This document shows positions 1 through 8,514 of a stretch of DNA of 64,000 bases, in pieces (positions within the stretch are counted from its first letter, which is position 1; each line of letters opens with the position of its first letter). The stretch lies in the NCBI RefSeq assembly GCF_020515625.1, contig NZ_JAIWPJ010000001.1:1178001-1242000 (forward strand), in the 5' to 3' direction. The notes under the pieces are model-generated. The model did no database searches. It saw only the letters and a program-made list of their open reading frames with translations, and had not been told where the DNA came from. The stretch comes from Natrinema amylolyticum. GTDB taxonomy: Archaea; Halobacteriota; Halobacteria; Halobacteriales; Natrialbaceae. The position numbers and the translations under genes are program-made.

Positions 1-6
1 ATTCAC

Positions 7-1497
7 ATGAGCGGAAATACCAGTCCGAACGTCGTCGTCCTCTGTCTGGACACCGTCAGGAAAGACGTCTACGACCGATACGCCACTCGCCTCCGAGAGA
101 TGGCGACCGTCCGCTTCGAGGGAATGCGGGCGCTCGGCGGCTGGAGCGTCCCGAGCCACGCCGGAATGCTGACGGGTTCGGTTCCGTCGGAAACGGGCGT
201 CCACGCACACCAGCGGCGGTTCGACCCGATCGACGCCGAGGACACGTGGATCGCGCCCCTCGAGCGACAGGGGTACGAGTCGGTCTGCGTCACGTCGAAC
301 ATCTACGCTAGCCCCGTCTTCGGGTTCGATCGCTTCTTCGATCGGACGGTTCCCATCTCGCCGAGCCGCAGACTCCCGGCGGGGATGGACGTTCAAGAAC
401 ACATCTCCGATCGATCGACCGACGGCGCGGAAGCCTACGCTGATTTCGTCCGCGAAGCCCTCGCGCACGACCACCCGCTGCGCTCGCTGGCCAACGGCGT
501 CCTGCTCAAACTGGACGACGTGAGCCGGAAGCTGCCGCTCGAGAAGCCGACCGACTTCGGCGGCCGCGCGATCGCTCGAGCCCTCGAGCGGGAGGTCACC
601 GAGCCCGACGGACCGGTGGTCGCCTTCGCCAACCTCATGGACGCCCACGGCCCGCATACGCCGTTTCGCGGGTTGGACGACTCGATCCACGGCGTCTCGG
701 CCGACTTCCACTCGAGTTCGTTCCGCGATTCGGACGTGAACGCCGCAGACGGCCTCGGCGAGTTCGAATCTGACGTCGAGCGCGTTCGCGGGCTGTACGC
801 GGCGACGGTCGACTACCTCGACCGGATCGTCGCTGACCTCGTGACCGCGCTGGCCGCCGGTGACGACCGCGAATCCATCGTGATCGTGACGGCGGACCAC
901 GGCGAGAACCTCGGCTACGAGTCGGACGGCTACCTCATGAATCACATGAGCAGCCTCTCGGAGGCGCTGTTGCACGTTCCGTTCGACGTCATCGCGACCG
1001 GTGATCGCGACCTCGATCTCGCGGTCGATGATACTCGTTCTGACGAGCGGGGCGCAGTCGCCAGCGGCACTGCCCGCCCCGTCGACGTGGACGGACTCAG
1101 TTCCCACGCCGATCTCGGGGACGTAATCCGATCGCTCGCGGACGAGGAGCCGTTCGATCCGTTCGCCTTCGAGCGCGAGCGCGCTCGCGCCGAGATCGTC
1201 GGCTCCGGCTCCGGCATCCCGGAGGGCGAGGACGAGTCGTACTGGGACCGCGGCCAGCGGGTCGTCTACGAGGACGAGCGGAAGTACTATCGCGACCAGC
1301 TCGGTACCGAGGCGGTGTACGACGTCTCCGGGCCGCCGTCGAAGCAGGTCGAACTGCCCGACGAGACGGTGCCGGACGGGCTCTTCGAGTCCGCCTTCGG
1401 CGACTGGGTCACTGACGACGAGCACGATGAGGCGGCGTTCGCCGAGGAGGTAGACGCGGCGAGTCGCGCACGACTGGAGGACTTGGGATACCTATGA
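7..1497 (+). CDS. Sulfatase-like alkaline-phosphatase-superfamily protein
   Basis: A 496-residue hydrolase or transferase of the sulfatase/alkaline phosphatase fold. The N-terminal metal-binding strand VVVLCLDTVR carries Asp15. The nucleophile region reads S47-V-P-S-H51 followed by A-G-M-L-T-G, where a classical sulfatase has C/S-x-P-x-R, so formylglycine chemistry is doubtful. A second metal site, VTADHGEN, lies in the middle of the protein, and the protein ends in LEDLGYL. There is no signal peptide or membrane segment, so it is probably cytoplasmic. It is the first of three adjacent family members and lies in a glycan locus, so modification or hydrolysis of a phospho- or sulfo-glycan intermediate is a reasonable inference. 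The substrate is unknown. Confidence 0.85.
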   Translation: MSGNTSPNVVVLCLDTVRKDVYDRYATRLREMATVRFEGMRALGGWSVPSHAGMLTGSVPSETGVHAHQRRFDPIDAEDTWIAPLERQGYESVCVTSNIYASPVFGFDRFFDRTVPISPSRRLPAGMDVQEHISDRSTDGAEAYADFVREALAHDHPLRSLANGVLLKLDDVSRKLPLEKPTDFGGRAIARALEREVTEPDGPVVAFANLMDAHGPHTPFRGLDDSIHGVSADFHSSSFRDSDVNAADGLGEFESDVERVRGLYAATVDYLDRIVADLVTALAAGDDRESIVIVTADHGENLGYESDGYLMNHMSSLSEALLHVPFDVIATGDRDLDLAVDDTRSDERGAVASGTARPVDVDGLSSHADLGDVIRSLADEEPFDPFAFERERARAEIVGSGSGIPEGEDESYWDRGQRVVYEDERKYYRDQLGTEAVYDVSGPPSKQVELPDETVPDGLFESAFGDWVTDDEHDEAAFAEEVDAASRARLEDLGYL

Positions 1498-1525
1498 GAA
1501 CGAATTCGCTTCGAACGGTGAACGC

Positions 1526-2635
1526 ATGACGGAGACAACCCTGCTAGTCACGGTCGACTCGCTCAGGACCGATCACGTCCAGTACATGCCCCGAACTCTG
1601 GAGTATCTGGACGATACCCACGACGCCGCCTTCGCCACGAGCACCGCGACGCCCGGCAGCTTCCCGGCGATTATCGGCGGGGAGTACCCGGCCGGGAACG
1701 GCCTCGAGTCCGAGGCCAGCGTCGCCCACGAGTTCGACGCCCACGGCGTCGGGATCACGACGAACCACCTGCTGTCCGCGGAGTACGGCTACGCGGCCGG
1801 TTTCGACTCGTTCACGTCGCCGAAAGGCGGCGGCGAGTCACTGAAGGACAAGGGCGCGATCCTGCTCGAGCGGGGCTCGCTCCCCTACAAGGTCGCCAGC
1901 TGGGGCTACAACCGATACCAGCAGCTCCGGAGTTACGTCGAGGAGACTGAGAAGTCGTTCCGACCCGCCGACGCTGTCGTCGACCAGTTCCTGACCGAGA
2001 CCGACGGCCGCGAGGAGTGGTTCGGCTGGCTGCACTTCATGGAACCGCACCACCCCTACGACCCCGACGGTGCGACCATCGGTCGGGCGAAAGCCCAGCG
2101 GGTCACCCGCCGCGTGCTCTCGGGTCGCGGCTCCGACGAAGACGAAGCCCTCGTTCGGGACCTCTACCGACGGGAGGTGAGCGAACTCGACGCGGCCCTC
2201 GAGTCCCTCTGGGACGCGATCCCCGACGGGACGCGCGTCGTCTTCTGTGGCGACCACGGCGAACTGCTCGGCGAGGACGGGCTGTGGGGCCACCCCGGCG
2301 AGATGCGCCCCGAACTGCTGAACGTTCCGTTCGGCACGCGGAACGCCCCCGATCTCGGGGACGTCGTCTCGCTGGTCGACGTTCCGACGATCCTGACGGG
2401 GACCGAACACGGCGTCGGCACGCTCGATCGCGAGGTCGCTTTCGCCGCCTACGGGGACCGGAAGGCCGCCATGACAGCCGACCACATCGCGACGGCGGAC
2501 GGTACGTACCGACTCGACGACGGCGAACCGGTCGACGATCCCGGCCTCGAGCGGGAACTCGAGCGGTTCGATCCCGCCTACGTCGTCAAGGAAGACGCCC
2601 TGCAGGAGGATCTGGAGGATCTGGGATACGCATGA
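1526..2635 (+). CDS. Sulfatase-like alkaline-phosphatase-superfamily protein
   Basis: 369 residues, shorter than the preceding paralogue. It starts with the metal strand LLVTVDSLRTDH (Asp11). The likely nucleophile is Thr42 in the segment TATPGSF, which cannot be converted to formylglycine. The distal metal-binding motif is VVFCGDHGELLG, and the C-terminus is LEDLGYA. The start lies 28 bp after the previous stop, and the stop overlaps the next start as ATGA, so the three genes are very likely co-transcribed. It probably acts on an anionic glycan or phosphodiester. No close functional assignment is possible from sequence alone. Confidence 0.83.
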   Translation: MTETTLLVTVDSLRTDHVQYMPRTLEYLDDTHDAAFATSTATPGSFPAIIGGEYPAGNGLESEASVAHEFDAHGVGITTNHLLSAEYGYAAGFDSFTSPKGGGESLKDKGAILLERGSLPYKVASWGYNRYQQLRSYVEETEKSFRPADAVVDQFLTETDGREEWFGWLHFMEPHHPYDPDGATIGRAKAQRVTRRVLSGRGSDEDEALVRDLYRREVSELDAALESLWDAIPDGTRVVFCGDHGELLGEDGLWGHPGEMRPELLNVPFGTRNAPDLGDVVSLVDVPTILTGTEHGVGTLDREVAFAAYGDRKAAMTADHIATADGTYRLDDGEPVDDPGLERELERFDPAYVVKEDALQEDLEDLGYA

Positions 2636-3549
2636 CGGTCGTCGTCCTCGCGCTCGACGCGCTCGATGCCGGATTGGTCGACCACTTCGATCTCGACGCC
2701 GTCCGCCTCCAGTCGGGTGGCGAGATCGAGACGTTCGCGAACACGCAGGCGGTTCCGTACACGCCGGAGGTCTGGGCGACCGTCGCGACCGGGCTCGAGC
2801 CGGCCGAGCACGGGATCACGGGCGGCGGTACCAGCGAGTGGGAAAACCCCGCGCTCGACCTCGCGTCGACGGTCACCGGTCGCCTCGACGAGTCGACTCG
2901 GGGGACGCTCGGCAAACTCGTTCGGTCGCGGACCGGCACGCGCGAGCGCATCGGCGAGACGGACCGCGAGTCGATGTTCGACAAAGACGACGCGGTCGTT
3001 CACAACTGGCCGGGCGTCCACGACGGGCAGCCGCTTCAGCGGGCCTGGGACCTGATGAACGCCGTCGCGGAGGGGATGCCCCGCAGCGAGTTCGAGCGCG
3101 AACTGTTCGGGCTCTGCGCCCAGCAGTTCGGCTGGGCCCGCGAGATGCTCGCACACCCGGTCTCGATCGCCGGCGTCCACGTCCACACGCTGGACGCGGC
3201 GGGCCACGCCTATGCCGACGACGAGGCCGCGCTGGACCGCGCCTACGAGCGCGTCGGCGAGTTCGTACAGGAGGTCACCGCCGCTCTCGGCGAGGAGGAC
3301 GAACTCCTCGTCGTCAGCGATCACGGCATGCGAACCGAGTTCTATCCGCCCGACGCGGGCGAGAAGCCGGCGAGTCACTCCTGGCGCGCGTACGCGAGTT
3401 CCACGGCGGACACATATCCGAAATCGGTCTACGACGTGCGACGCTGGGTGGAGGAACGCGCAGCGGAATCCGGCGCGGGCGCGACCGACGGCGACGAGGG
3501 AATCGACATGCCGACCGAGCGCCTGCGCGAACTCGGCTATCTCGACTGA
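2632..3549 (+). CDS. Type I phosphodiesterase/nucleotide pyrophosphatase-like protein
   Basis: A 305-residue protein of the nucleotide pyrophosphatase branch of the alkaline phosphatase superfamily. Motifs seen are VVVLALDALD (metal Asp9), PYTPEVWATVATG with Thr44 as the expected nucleophile, VHTLDAAGHAY (metal Asp/His) and LLVVSDHGMR (metal Asp-His). It ends in LRELGYLD. The start is the ATG overlapping the preceding stop (ATGA). A longer upstream extension of this frame overlaps the preceding gene and is arginine-rich non-coding frame. It probably cleaves a phosphodiester or sugar nucleotide in the glycan pathway, with the substrate unknown. Confidence 0.85.
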   Translation: MTVVVLALDALDAGLVDHFDLDAVRLQSGGEIETFANTQAVPYTPEVWATVATGLEPAEHGITGGGTSEWENPALDLASTVTGRLDESTRGTLGKLVRSRTGTRERIGETDRESMFDKDDAVVHNWPGVHDGQPLQRAWDLMNAVAEGMPRSEFERELFGLCAQQFGWAREMLAHPVSIAGVHVHTLDAAGHAYADDEAALDRAYERVGEFVQEVTAALGEEDELLVVSDHGMRTEFYPPDAGEKPASHSWRAYASSTADTYPKSVYDVRRWVEERAAESGAGATDGDEGIDMPTERLRELGYLD

Positions 3550-4138
3550 TTACTAGCACCGACCCGCTCGGCCGTCAGTCGGTGTCTCGATCAGTATCAA
3601 TGACTTCCATTTCGTTCCTGCTGACCGACGATATGCAGTGGCGCGCGCTGTCCGCTGGCCGAACGTCGCGAGGCGCGAACACAGTGAGCGCCTCGGAAAG
3701 CGAGCGGTGACCGCAGGGAACCGTGAGCACAGTGAGGCCACGGACGATACTGCGCGAGGGATGAGCGAACGAGCATCGCGAGTGAGCGAATCGGCTGGGG
3801 TGGGTGTGGCGATTCACTGCCGCCACGATAGCAGGCTTCGACTCGTCGCGTTTCTACGGTACCGCTTCGCTGTCATCTTTCCACGTCTGCGTAGCAGTTG
3901 CCTCCCGTTTGCAGACGGGATGGTCGCATTCGACCCGCTGATGTCCGGCTTCAGAGCGTTCTGACCTCGAGTCCGGAATTTCCGAACAGCCACAGGAGTT
4001 CGTGACCGCCTCGAGAAGAAGGTTGGCGCAATTTGACGATTTGAACCACGCCGTCACCCTCGCGATGCTCGGGTGCCGTCTGGTTCAAATTTACCACCGT
4101 GCTATACTGCCGCTCGCGAATTTGCTCGCGGCAAAATA
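3550..4138. other. Gene-free spacer with inverted repeats
   Basis: About 590 bases between the phosphodiesterase gene and the tRNA. No open frame has haloarchaeal codon character. It contains the imperfectly repeated strings GAACACAGTGAGCGCC and GTGAGCACAGTGAGGCC, of a type often seen in haloarchaeal spacers. It also has an 8-bp stem at 3669-3695 and a perfect 10-bp inverted repeat at 4039-4090. Confidence 0.6.
4039..4090. repeat. Inverted repeat resembling tRNA T-arm sequence
   Basis: ATTTGAACCA at 4039-4048 and TGGTTCAAAT at 4081-4090 are perfect reverse complements separated by 32 bases. Each resembles the T-arm of the adjacent initiator tRNA (GTTCAAAT core). They may be degraded tRNA 3'-end fragments or attachment-site remnants, and no integrase gene is nearby. 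Confidence 0.45.
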
Positions 4139-4140
4139 TA
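4131..4140 (-). terminator. T-rich end of tRNA transcript
   Basis: Read on the minus strand, the bases directly after the tRNA discriminator are T-rich (TATATTTTGC), matching the oligo-T type of archaeal terminator. A GC-rich hairpin (CGCGA/TCGCG arms) lies just beyond it. Confidence 0.4.
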
Positions 4141-4213
4141 GCGGGAGGTAGATTTGAACTACCGGTCTGCGGGTTATGAGCCCGCCGGAATCTCCTGGCT
4201 ATCCCATCCCGCT
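4139..4213 (-). tRNA. Initiator tRNA-Met (CAT)
   Basis: Read on the minus strand, the sequence folds as a cloverleaf. The acceptor stem is AGCGGGA paired with TCCCGCT plus discriminator A. The D arm contains GGATAGCC, the anticodon loop CTCATAA sits on a GGG/CCC-closed stem, and the T arm is GGTAGTTCAAATCTACC. The A1:U72 pair and the three consecutive G:C pairs on the anticodon stem mark it as initiator rather than elongator tRNA-Met. No intron is seen, and CCA is not encoded. Confidence 0.93.
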
Positions 4214-4235
4214 ACATAGCTCTCTCTGCCGGCCA

Positions 4236-4246
4236 CGATTAAGGGT
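4236..4246 (-). promoter_or_regulatory. Putative TATA-like element of the tRNA gene
   Basis: CCTTAATCG on the minus strand is centred about 28 bp upstream of the tRNA 5' end, the usual distance for an archaeal box A. The match is weak. Confidence 0.35.
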
Positions 4247-4404
4247 TGGTATTCGCTCGCCGTCTCCGAAAGACCGGTGGCCCGCCGATACGCTCGCAGA
4301 ACCAGTTCCGGGCGACAGTTTCCTCGAGGCGATTCGACTCGCGAGCGTCGTCTGCGAACCACCAGTCCGGTGTCGAACCGGTCGCGTGCGGGCTGTAGCC
4401 CCCG

Positions 4405-4414
4405 CATAATTATG
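4405..4414 (+). promoter_or_regulatory. TATA box of the pyruvyl transferase gene
   Basis: The palindromic AT element CATAATTATG lies 26-35 bp before the ATG at 4440 in otherwise GC-rich DNA. It fits a promoter giving a leaderless or nearly leaderless transcript, and it supports choosing the 4440 start. Confidence 0.55.
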
Positions 4415-4439
4415 CCCCGGTCCGGTGGAGAGGGCCGCA

Positions 4440-5453
4440 ATGCGAATCCTGCTTCTGCGAACGTGGACGACGAACATCGGGAACGGCTTCATCGACTACG
4501 GGGCGAGGGCGATGCTCGAGCGGGCGTTCCCCGACGCGGAGATCGTCGAAACGGGCGGGTATCCCAACCACGCGGCGGACACGGCGGCGCTGTGGCGGGG
4601 CACTCGAAAGTTCGAACGGATGACGGGGTACGGGGGGTCCGACTACGAGTCGCCGACCCACCGAATTCGGCGGAACACGGTGAACGTCAGTGAACTGATC
4701 GACGCCGATCTGGCGGTCCTGCCGGGCTGTGTGCTCTCCCGGCCGACGTTCCGGAAGTACTTCGACACGCTCACCCGACTCAGGGAGCGAGATATTCCGA
4801 TCATTATCATCGGCGGGGGCGGCGAGGAGTACGACGAGGCCGAGCGAAAGGACGTCGAGGCCGTCTTCGACGCGCTCGACATCGAGGTCCTGCTCACGCG
4901 GGATCGGACCGCTTACGAGGAGTACGGCGACCTCGTCGAGTACCTGTACGACGGCATCGACTGTTCGCTATTCTTGGGCGATCGAGACCGGCCGCCCGAA
5001 GCGAACCGGGAGTTCGACGTCCACACGTTCGACAAGCAGGCGGAGCCCGATATCGACGGCGCGTCGTCGACGATCATCAGGCCCGATCACGCCCCCTTCG
5101 ACGAACCGTACCACTTCCCGGTCGGCGAGCGGGCGCGGGAACTGGTCGGCCTCGAGACGCCGCTGTTCGAGGCCGAGAACGTCTTCGTCTCCGATCTCGT
5201 GACCGATTACCTCTTCCTCTACGCCAACGCGGACGTGGTGCGCTCGGACCGGATCCACGCCTGTCTCCCCGCCCTGACCTACGGCAACAGGGCCCAGTTC
5301 TACTTCGACACGCCGCGAGCGAACCTGTTCGATCGGGTCCCGATCGACGGCGACGTCACGAGCGAGCCGGTCCGATTCGATATGGACGAACTCGAGCGCG
5401 AGAAGGACGCGCAGGTCGAGGCGCTCGAGGAGGGGGTCACGACGGTCCTGTGA
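4440..5453 (+). CDS. Polysaccharide pyruvyl transferase family protein
   Basis: 337 residues from the ATG at 4440. An in-frame start at 4425 exists but lies inside the expected leader. The N-terminus MRILLLRTW..NIGNGFIDYGA is the nucleotide-sugar-enzyme-like opening seen in CsaB/WcaK-type pyruvyl transferases. The middle has the glycine-rich strand IPIIIIGGGGEEYD, and near the C-terminus the segment VVRSDRIHACLPALTYG carries the family's D-R-x-H signature. Members ketalise pyruvate onto a sugar of a surface polymer using phosphoenolpyruvate, adding negative charge. It stands between sulfatase-like genes and a flippase, which fits a surface-glycan role. The acceptor sugar is unknown. Confidence 0.82.
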   Translation: MRILLLRTWTTNIGNGFIDYGARAMLERAFPDAEIVETGGYPNHAADTAALWRGTRKFERMTGYGGSDYESPTHRIRRNTVNVSELIDADLAVLPGCVLSRPTFRKYFDTLTRLRERDIPIIIIGGGGEEYDEAERKDVEAVFDALDIEVLLTRDRTAYEEYGDLVEYLYDGIDCSLFLGDRDRPPEANREFDVHTFDKQAEPDIDGASSTIIRPDHAPFDEPYHFPVGERARELVGLETPLFEAENVFVSDLVTDYLFLYANADVVRSDRIHACLPALTYGNRAQFYFDTPRANLFDRVPIDGDVTSEPVRFDMDELEREKDAQVEALEEGVTTVL

Positions 5454-5555
5454 TCGTGAGTATGACCGTCCCGCTGACCGGAGAGCGACGGCGACTCGCA
5501 GCCCCGCAGGCGGTTCCATTGCCGGGGATAGGTTCTTTTGAGGGGGGCTGGTAGG

Positions 5556-6968
5556 ATGAGCGGACACGCGACCATGGGAGACGAGCCATCTATCGCCCTC
5601 GTCGTGCTCGATACCCTTCGAGCGGATTCCTTCGACGAGCACTTCGACTGGCTGCCGGGCGTGCAGTTTACGAACGCGTGGAGCACGAGCCACTGGACGG
5701 CCCCGGCCCACGCCTCGCTGTTCACCGGTCGCTACGCGAGCGAGGCCGGCGTGACGATCAAATCGCAGGACTTCGACCGACACACGACTCGCCTCCCCGA
5801 ACTGCTCCGAGATCGGGGCTATCGGACGCGGGCGTTCAGCTGTAACGTCAACATCTCCGAGCAGTTAGGCTGGCACCACGGGTTCGACGAGTTCGACGGC
5901 GGCTGGCGACTCAGCGGCCTCGGCGAGGACGTCTTCGACTGGGACGCGTTCATCGCCGAACACCAGTCCGACGGCCCCGAACGGTACCTCCGGGCGCTCT
6001 GGCGCTGCGTCGAGGGCGACTGCGACACGACCCAATCGCTGAAACAGGGGGCCCTGATGAAGCTCCGGGACATGGGGCTCGAAAGACGCCATCCCGACGA
6101 CGGCGCGGCGGAGTTCCTGGAGTACGTCCGAGATAGCTCGTGGAATCAGAACGACGAGTTCCTCTTCGCGAACCTCATGGAGGCCCACCTGCCGTACGAC
6201 CCGCCCGACGAGTACAGAACCCACCCGGACGAGGACTCGCCGCACTTCGACAGCGTGAAGGCCACGCTCCGGGAGCCGTCGGCCGATCCGGACCGGATCA
6301 GGACCGCGTACGACGACGCCGTGCGGTACCTGTCTGACATCTACCGCGACATCTACGGGGAACTCGCCGCCGAGTTCGACTACGTCGTAACCCTCGCCGA
6401 CCACGGCGAAGCGCTCGGGGAGTACAGCGCGTGGCAGCACGGCGGCGGCCTCCATCCCCCCGTAACGAAGGTCCCGCTCGTCGTCTCCGCGCCCGGCCCG
6501 AACGCCGACGACCGAACCCCCGACGCGGACGGCACAGAGCGACCGACGCGAGAGGCCCTCGTGAACCTGCTGGACGTCTACGCGACGGTGCTCGACCTCG
6601 CCGGAATCGAGTCGACCCACCGTCGCGGCGAGTCGTTCCGCCCACTGTGCTCGAGCGACCCGCCCGCGGCGGAACCGCGGTCGAGCGCGCTGCTGGAGTT
6701 TCACGGAATCTCGAAGCGACGCGCGCTCGCGCTCGAGGAGGACAGCTACGAGGCCGCCTCGATCGACACCGAACGCCACGGGCTCGCGACGGCCGACTGT
6801 TACTACTTCGAAGACCTGACCGGGAACCGGATGATCGGCGACTGTGACCCGGCCGCTCTCGAGTCGGAACTCGATCGGCAGGTCGCCGACCTCGAGCGCC
6901 GCGAGGGACTCTCCGAAGCAGATATGGACGGTCTGGAATCCCAGCTCGAGGAGCTGGGGTATCTGTGA
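5556..6968 (+). CDS. Sulfatase-like alkaline-phosphatase-superfamily protein
   Basis: 470 residues from ATG 5556; a TTG at 5538 and an ATG at 5574 are in-frame alternatives. The metal strand is ALVVLDTLRADSF (Asp19). The nucleophile region is WT48-A-P-A-H52-ASLFTG, with Thr where sulfatases have Cys or Ser, so it is unlikely to be a formylglycine sulfatase. The distal metal motif is VTLADHGEALGEY and the C-terminus is LEELGYL. No signal or membrane segment is present. It is followed by a flippase gene about 100 bp downstream, so a role in modifying lipid-linked glycan precursors is inferred. Confidence 0.85.
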   Translation: MSGHATMGDEPSIALVVLDTLRADSFDEHFDWLPGVQFTNAWSTSHWTAPAHASLFTGRYASEAGVTIKSQDFDRHTTRLPELLRDRGYRTRAFSCNVNISEQLGWHHGFDEFDGGWRLSGLGEDVFDWDAFIAEHQSDGPERYLRALWRCVEGDCDTTQSLKQGALMKLRDMGLERRHPDDGAAEFLEYVRDSSWNQNDEFLFANLMEAHLPYDPPDEYRTHPDEDSPHFDSVKATLREPSADPDRIRTAYDDAVRYLSDIYRDIYGELAAEFDYVVTLADHGEALGEYSAWQHGGGLHPPVTKVPLVVSAPGPNADDRTPDADGTERPTREALVNLLDVYATVLDLAGIESTHRRGESFRPLCSSDPPAAEPRSSALLEFHGISKRRALALEEDSYEAASIDTERHGLATADCYYFEDLTGNRMIGDCDPAALESELDRQVADLERREGLSEADMDGLESQLEELGYL

Positions 6969-7071
6969 TCCTGGTCCCGATACGTGCGAGCGACCGGGGT
7001 AGCCACAGCTCCGTTCGGACATCGTCAGTCGATCGATCAACCGAGCGACGGCAACCGAGTCACCGGCAGCG

Positions 7072-8514
7072 ATGAGTGACGCGACGTCGGTCAGCCTCGG
7101 CGGCGAGACGATCAAGGCGACGGCCGCGAAGTTCACGATGGCCGCGATCGGGTTCCTCGGCACGATCGTCTTCGCGCGAGTGCTCGGCCCGACTGGGTTT
7201 GGCGGCTACTACCTCCTCTTTTCGCTGGTGAAGATCGCCGACCGGGCGGTCAACGGATGGGGAACGGCGGTGAAAAAGCGATACTCGGAGGCCGACGCCC
7301 CGTCGGGGGAGCTGATCGGCAGTCAGGGCCTGTTCACGCTGGTATGGATGGCACTCGCCATCGCCGCGGCGATCGTCACCTCGAGCTGGCTCGTCTCCTA
7401 CACGGGGCTCCCCGAGGCACCGGTGCTGTTCGTCCTCTTGCTGTTCGCGGTCACGCTCTTCGAGCCGCTGGATCTGATCGTCCAGGCCCGCGGGCGCGTC
7501 GGTGCCTCGATGTGGACCGATACGCTTCGATCGGTACTCACCTTCCCGATCCAACTGGGCCTGATCGTCCTCGGGTTCGGCGCGGCGGGAATGGCGTACG
7601 GACTCGCCGCCGCGACGTTCCTGACGGTTCCGATTCTCTGGTACTTCATCCGAACGCCGCCGGCCGCTCCGACGCGGGAGACCGTCGCGAATCTCTGGTC
7701 GTACGCCAGATACAGCATTCCGAACTCGTTTCTCGGGCAGGCCTACGATCGGTTCGACATCATCCTGCTGGGCTACCTGCTCGCGCCCGCGGCCGCCGGC
7801 CACTACGAGGTCGCGCTCAAGCTCACGGTGCCCGCGACGTTCGTGACGATGGCCGCCTCGAGCGGGCTGATGGCCCGCGTGAGCCACCGACACAGCGAGG
7901 GCGAGACGCTCGGAACCGACATCTCGAACACCCTCTCCTTTACGAGCATCATCGCGATCCCGATGTTCTTCGGTGCCGTCGCGATGCCGGAGCGACTCGT
8001 CGTGACGCTGTTCGGGGCCGAGTACGCCGCGGCCGCGGCGCTCCTCGTCGGACTCGCGGCCTACCAGATCGCGAAGACCCAGGCCGGCGTGCTCACGAGC
8101 GTGCTCTACGGGATCGATCGGCCGGACATCAACACTCGGATCTCGGCCGTGACGCTCGCGATCAACGTCGTCCTCGGCATCGCACTGACGCTCGCCTACG
8201 GTGCGATCGGCGTCGTCGTCGCGACGGCCATCGCGGAAACGCTCCGCTATGCACTCTCTGCGATCGTGATCAAACGCGAGCTCTCGACGGTCGTCCTGTT
8301 CCCGCGGACGCTCGGCGAACAGCTCGCGGCCGGCCTCGTGATGTTCGCCGTGATCGTCCCCGTCGAGCGCGCCGCCACCGTCGATCACTGGTACCAGCTC
8401 CTCGCGATCGTCGCGCTGGGCGCGGCGGTCTACGGCGTCACGCTGGCGGCCATCAGCAGAAAGCTCCGCGTCACGATCAGGGGCGTCGTCCGCAGTTCGC
8501 GACTCGAGTTCTAG
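7072..8514 (+). CDS. Polysaccharide/oligosaccharide flippase (Wzx/RfbX type)
   Basis: A 480-residue integral membrane protein with about 12-14 hydrophobic segments, the normal size for the MATE-like polysaccharide biosynthesis family. The N-terminal segment with FARVLGPTGFGGYYLLFSLVKI is typical of haloarchaeal flippases. Members move lipid-linked oligosaccharides across the cytoplasmic membrane. It closes the first glycan module, after the sulfatase-like and pyruvyl transferase genes. Its stop overlaps the stop of the convergent DICT gene by 4 bp. A second, AT-richer flippase occurs at 35971-37419, so the window encodes two. Confidence 0.9.
   Translation: MSDATSVSLGGETIKATAAKFTMAAIGFLGTIVFARVLGPTGFGGYYLLFSLVKIADRAVNGWGTAVKKRYSEADAPSGELIGSQGLFTLVWMALAIAAAIVTSSWLVSYTGLPEAPVLFVLLLFAVTLFEPLDLIVQARGRVGASMWTDTLRSVLTFPIQLGLIVLGFGAAGMAYGLAAATFLTVPILWYFIRTPPAAPTRETVANLWSYARYSIPNSFLGQAYDRFDIILLGYLLAPAAAGHYEVALKLTVPATFVTMAASSGLMARVSHRHSEGETLGTDISNTLSFTSIIAIPMFFGAVAMPERLVVTLFGAEYAAAAALLVGLAAYQIAKTQAGVLTSVLYGIDRPDINTRISAVTLAINVVLGIALTLAYGAIGVVVATAIAETLRYALSAIVIKRELSTVVLFPRTLGEQLAAGLVMFAVIVPVERAATVDHWYQLLAIVALGAAVYGVTLAAISRKLRVTIRGVVRSSRLEF

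Noticed and set aside
2017-2631. Long upstream extension of the phosphodiesterase frame
   Set aside because: It overlaps the preceding sulfatase-like gene completely and is arginine/proline-rich, unlike haloarchaeal protein; ATG 2632 overlaps the previous stop in the usual ATGA way.
3638-3964. 108-codon ORF in the spacer before the tRNA
   Set aside because: The composition is that of repeated spacer DNA (CAGTGAGC-type strings), with no domain or start signal.
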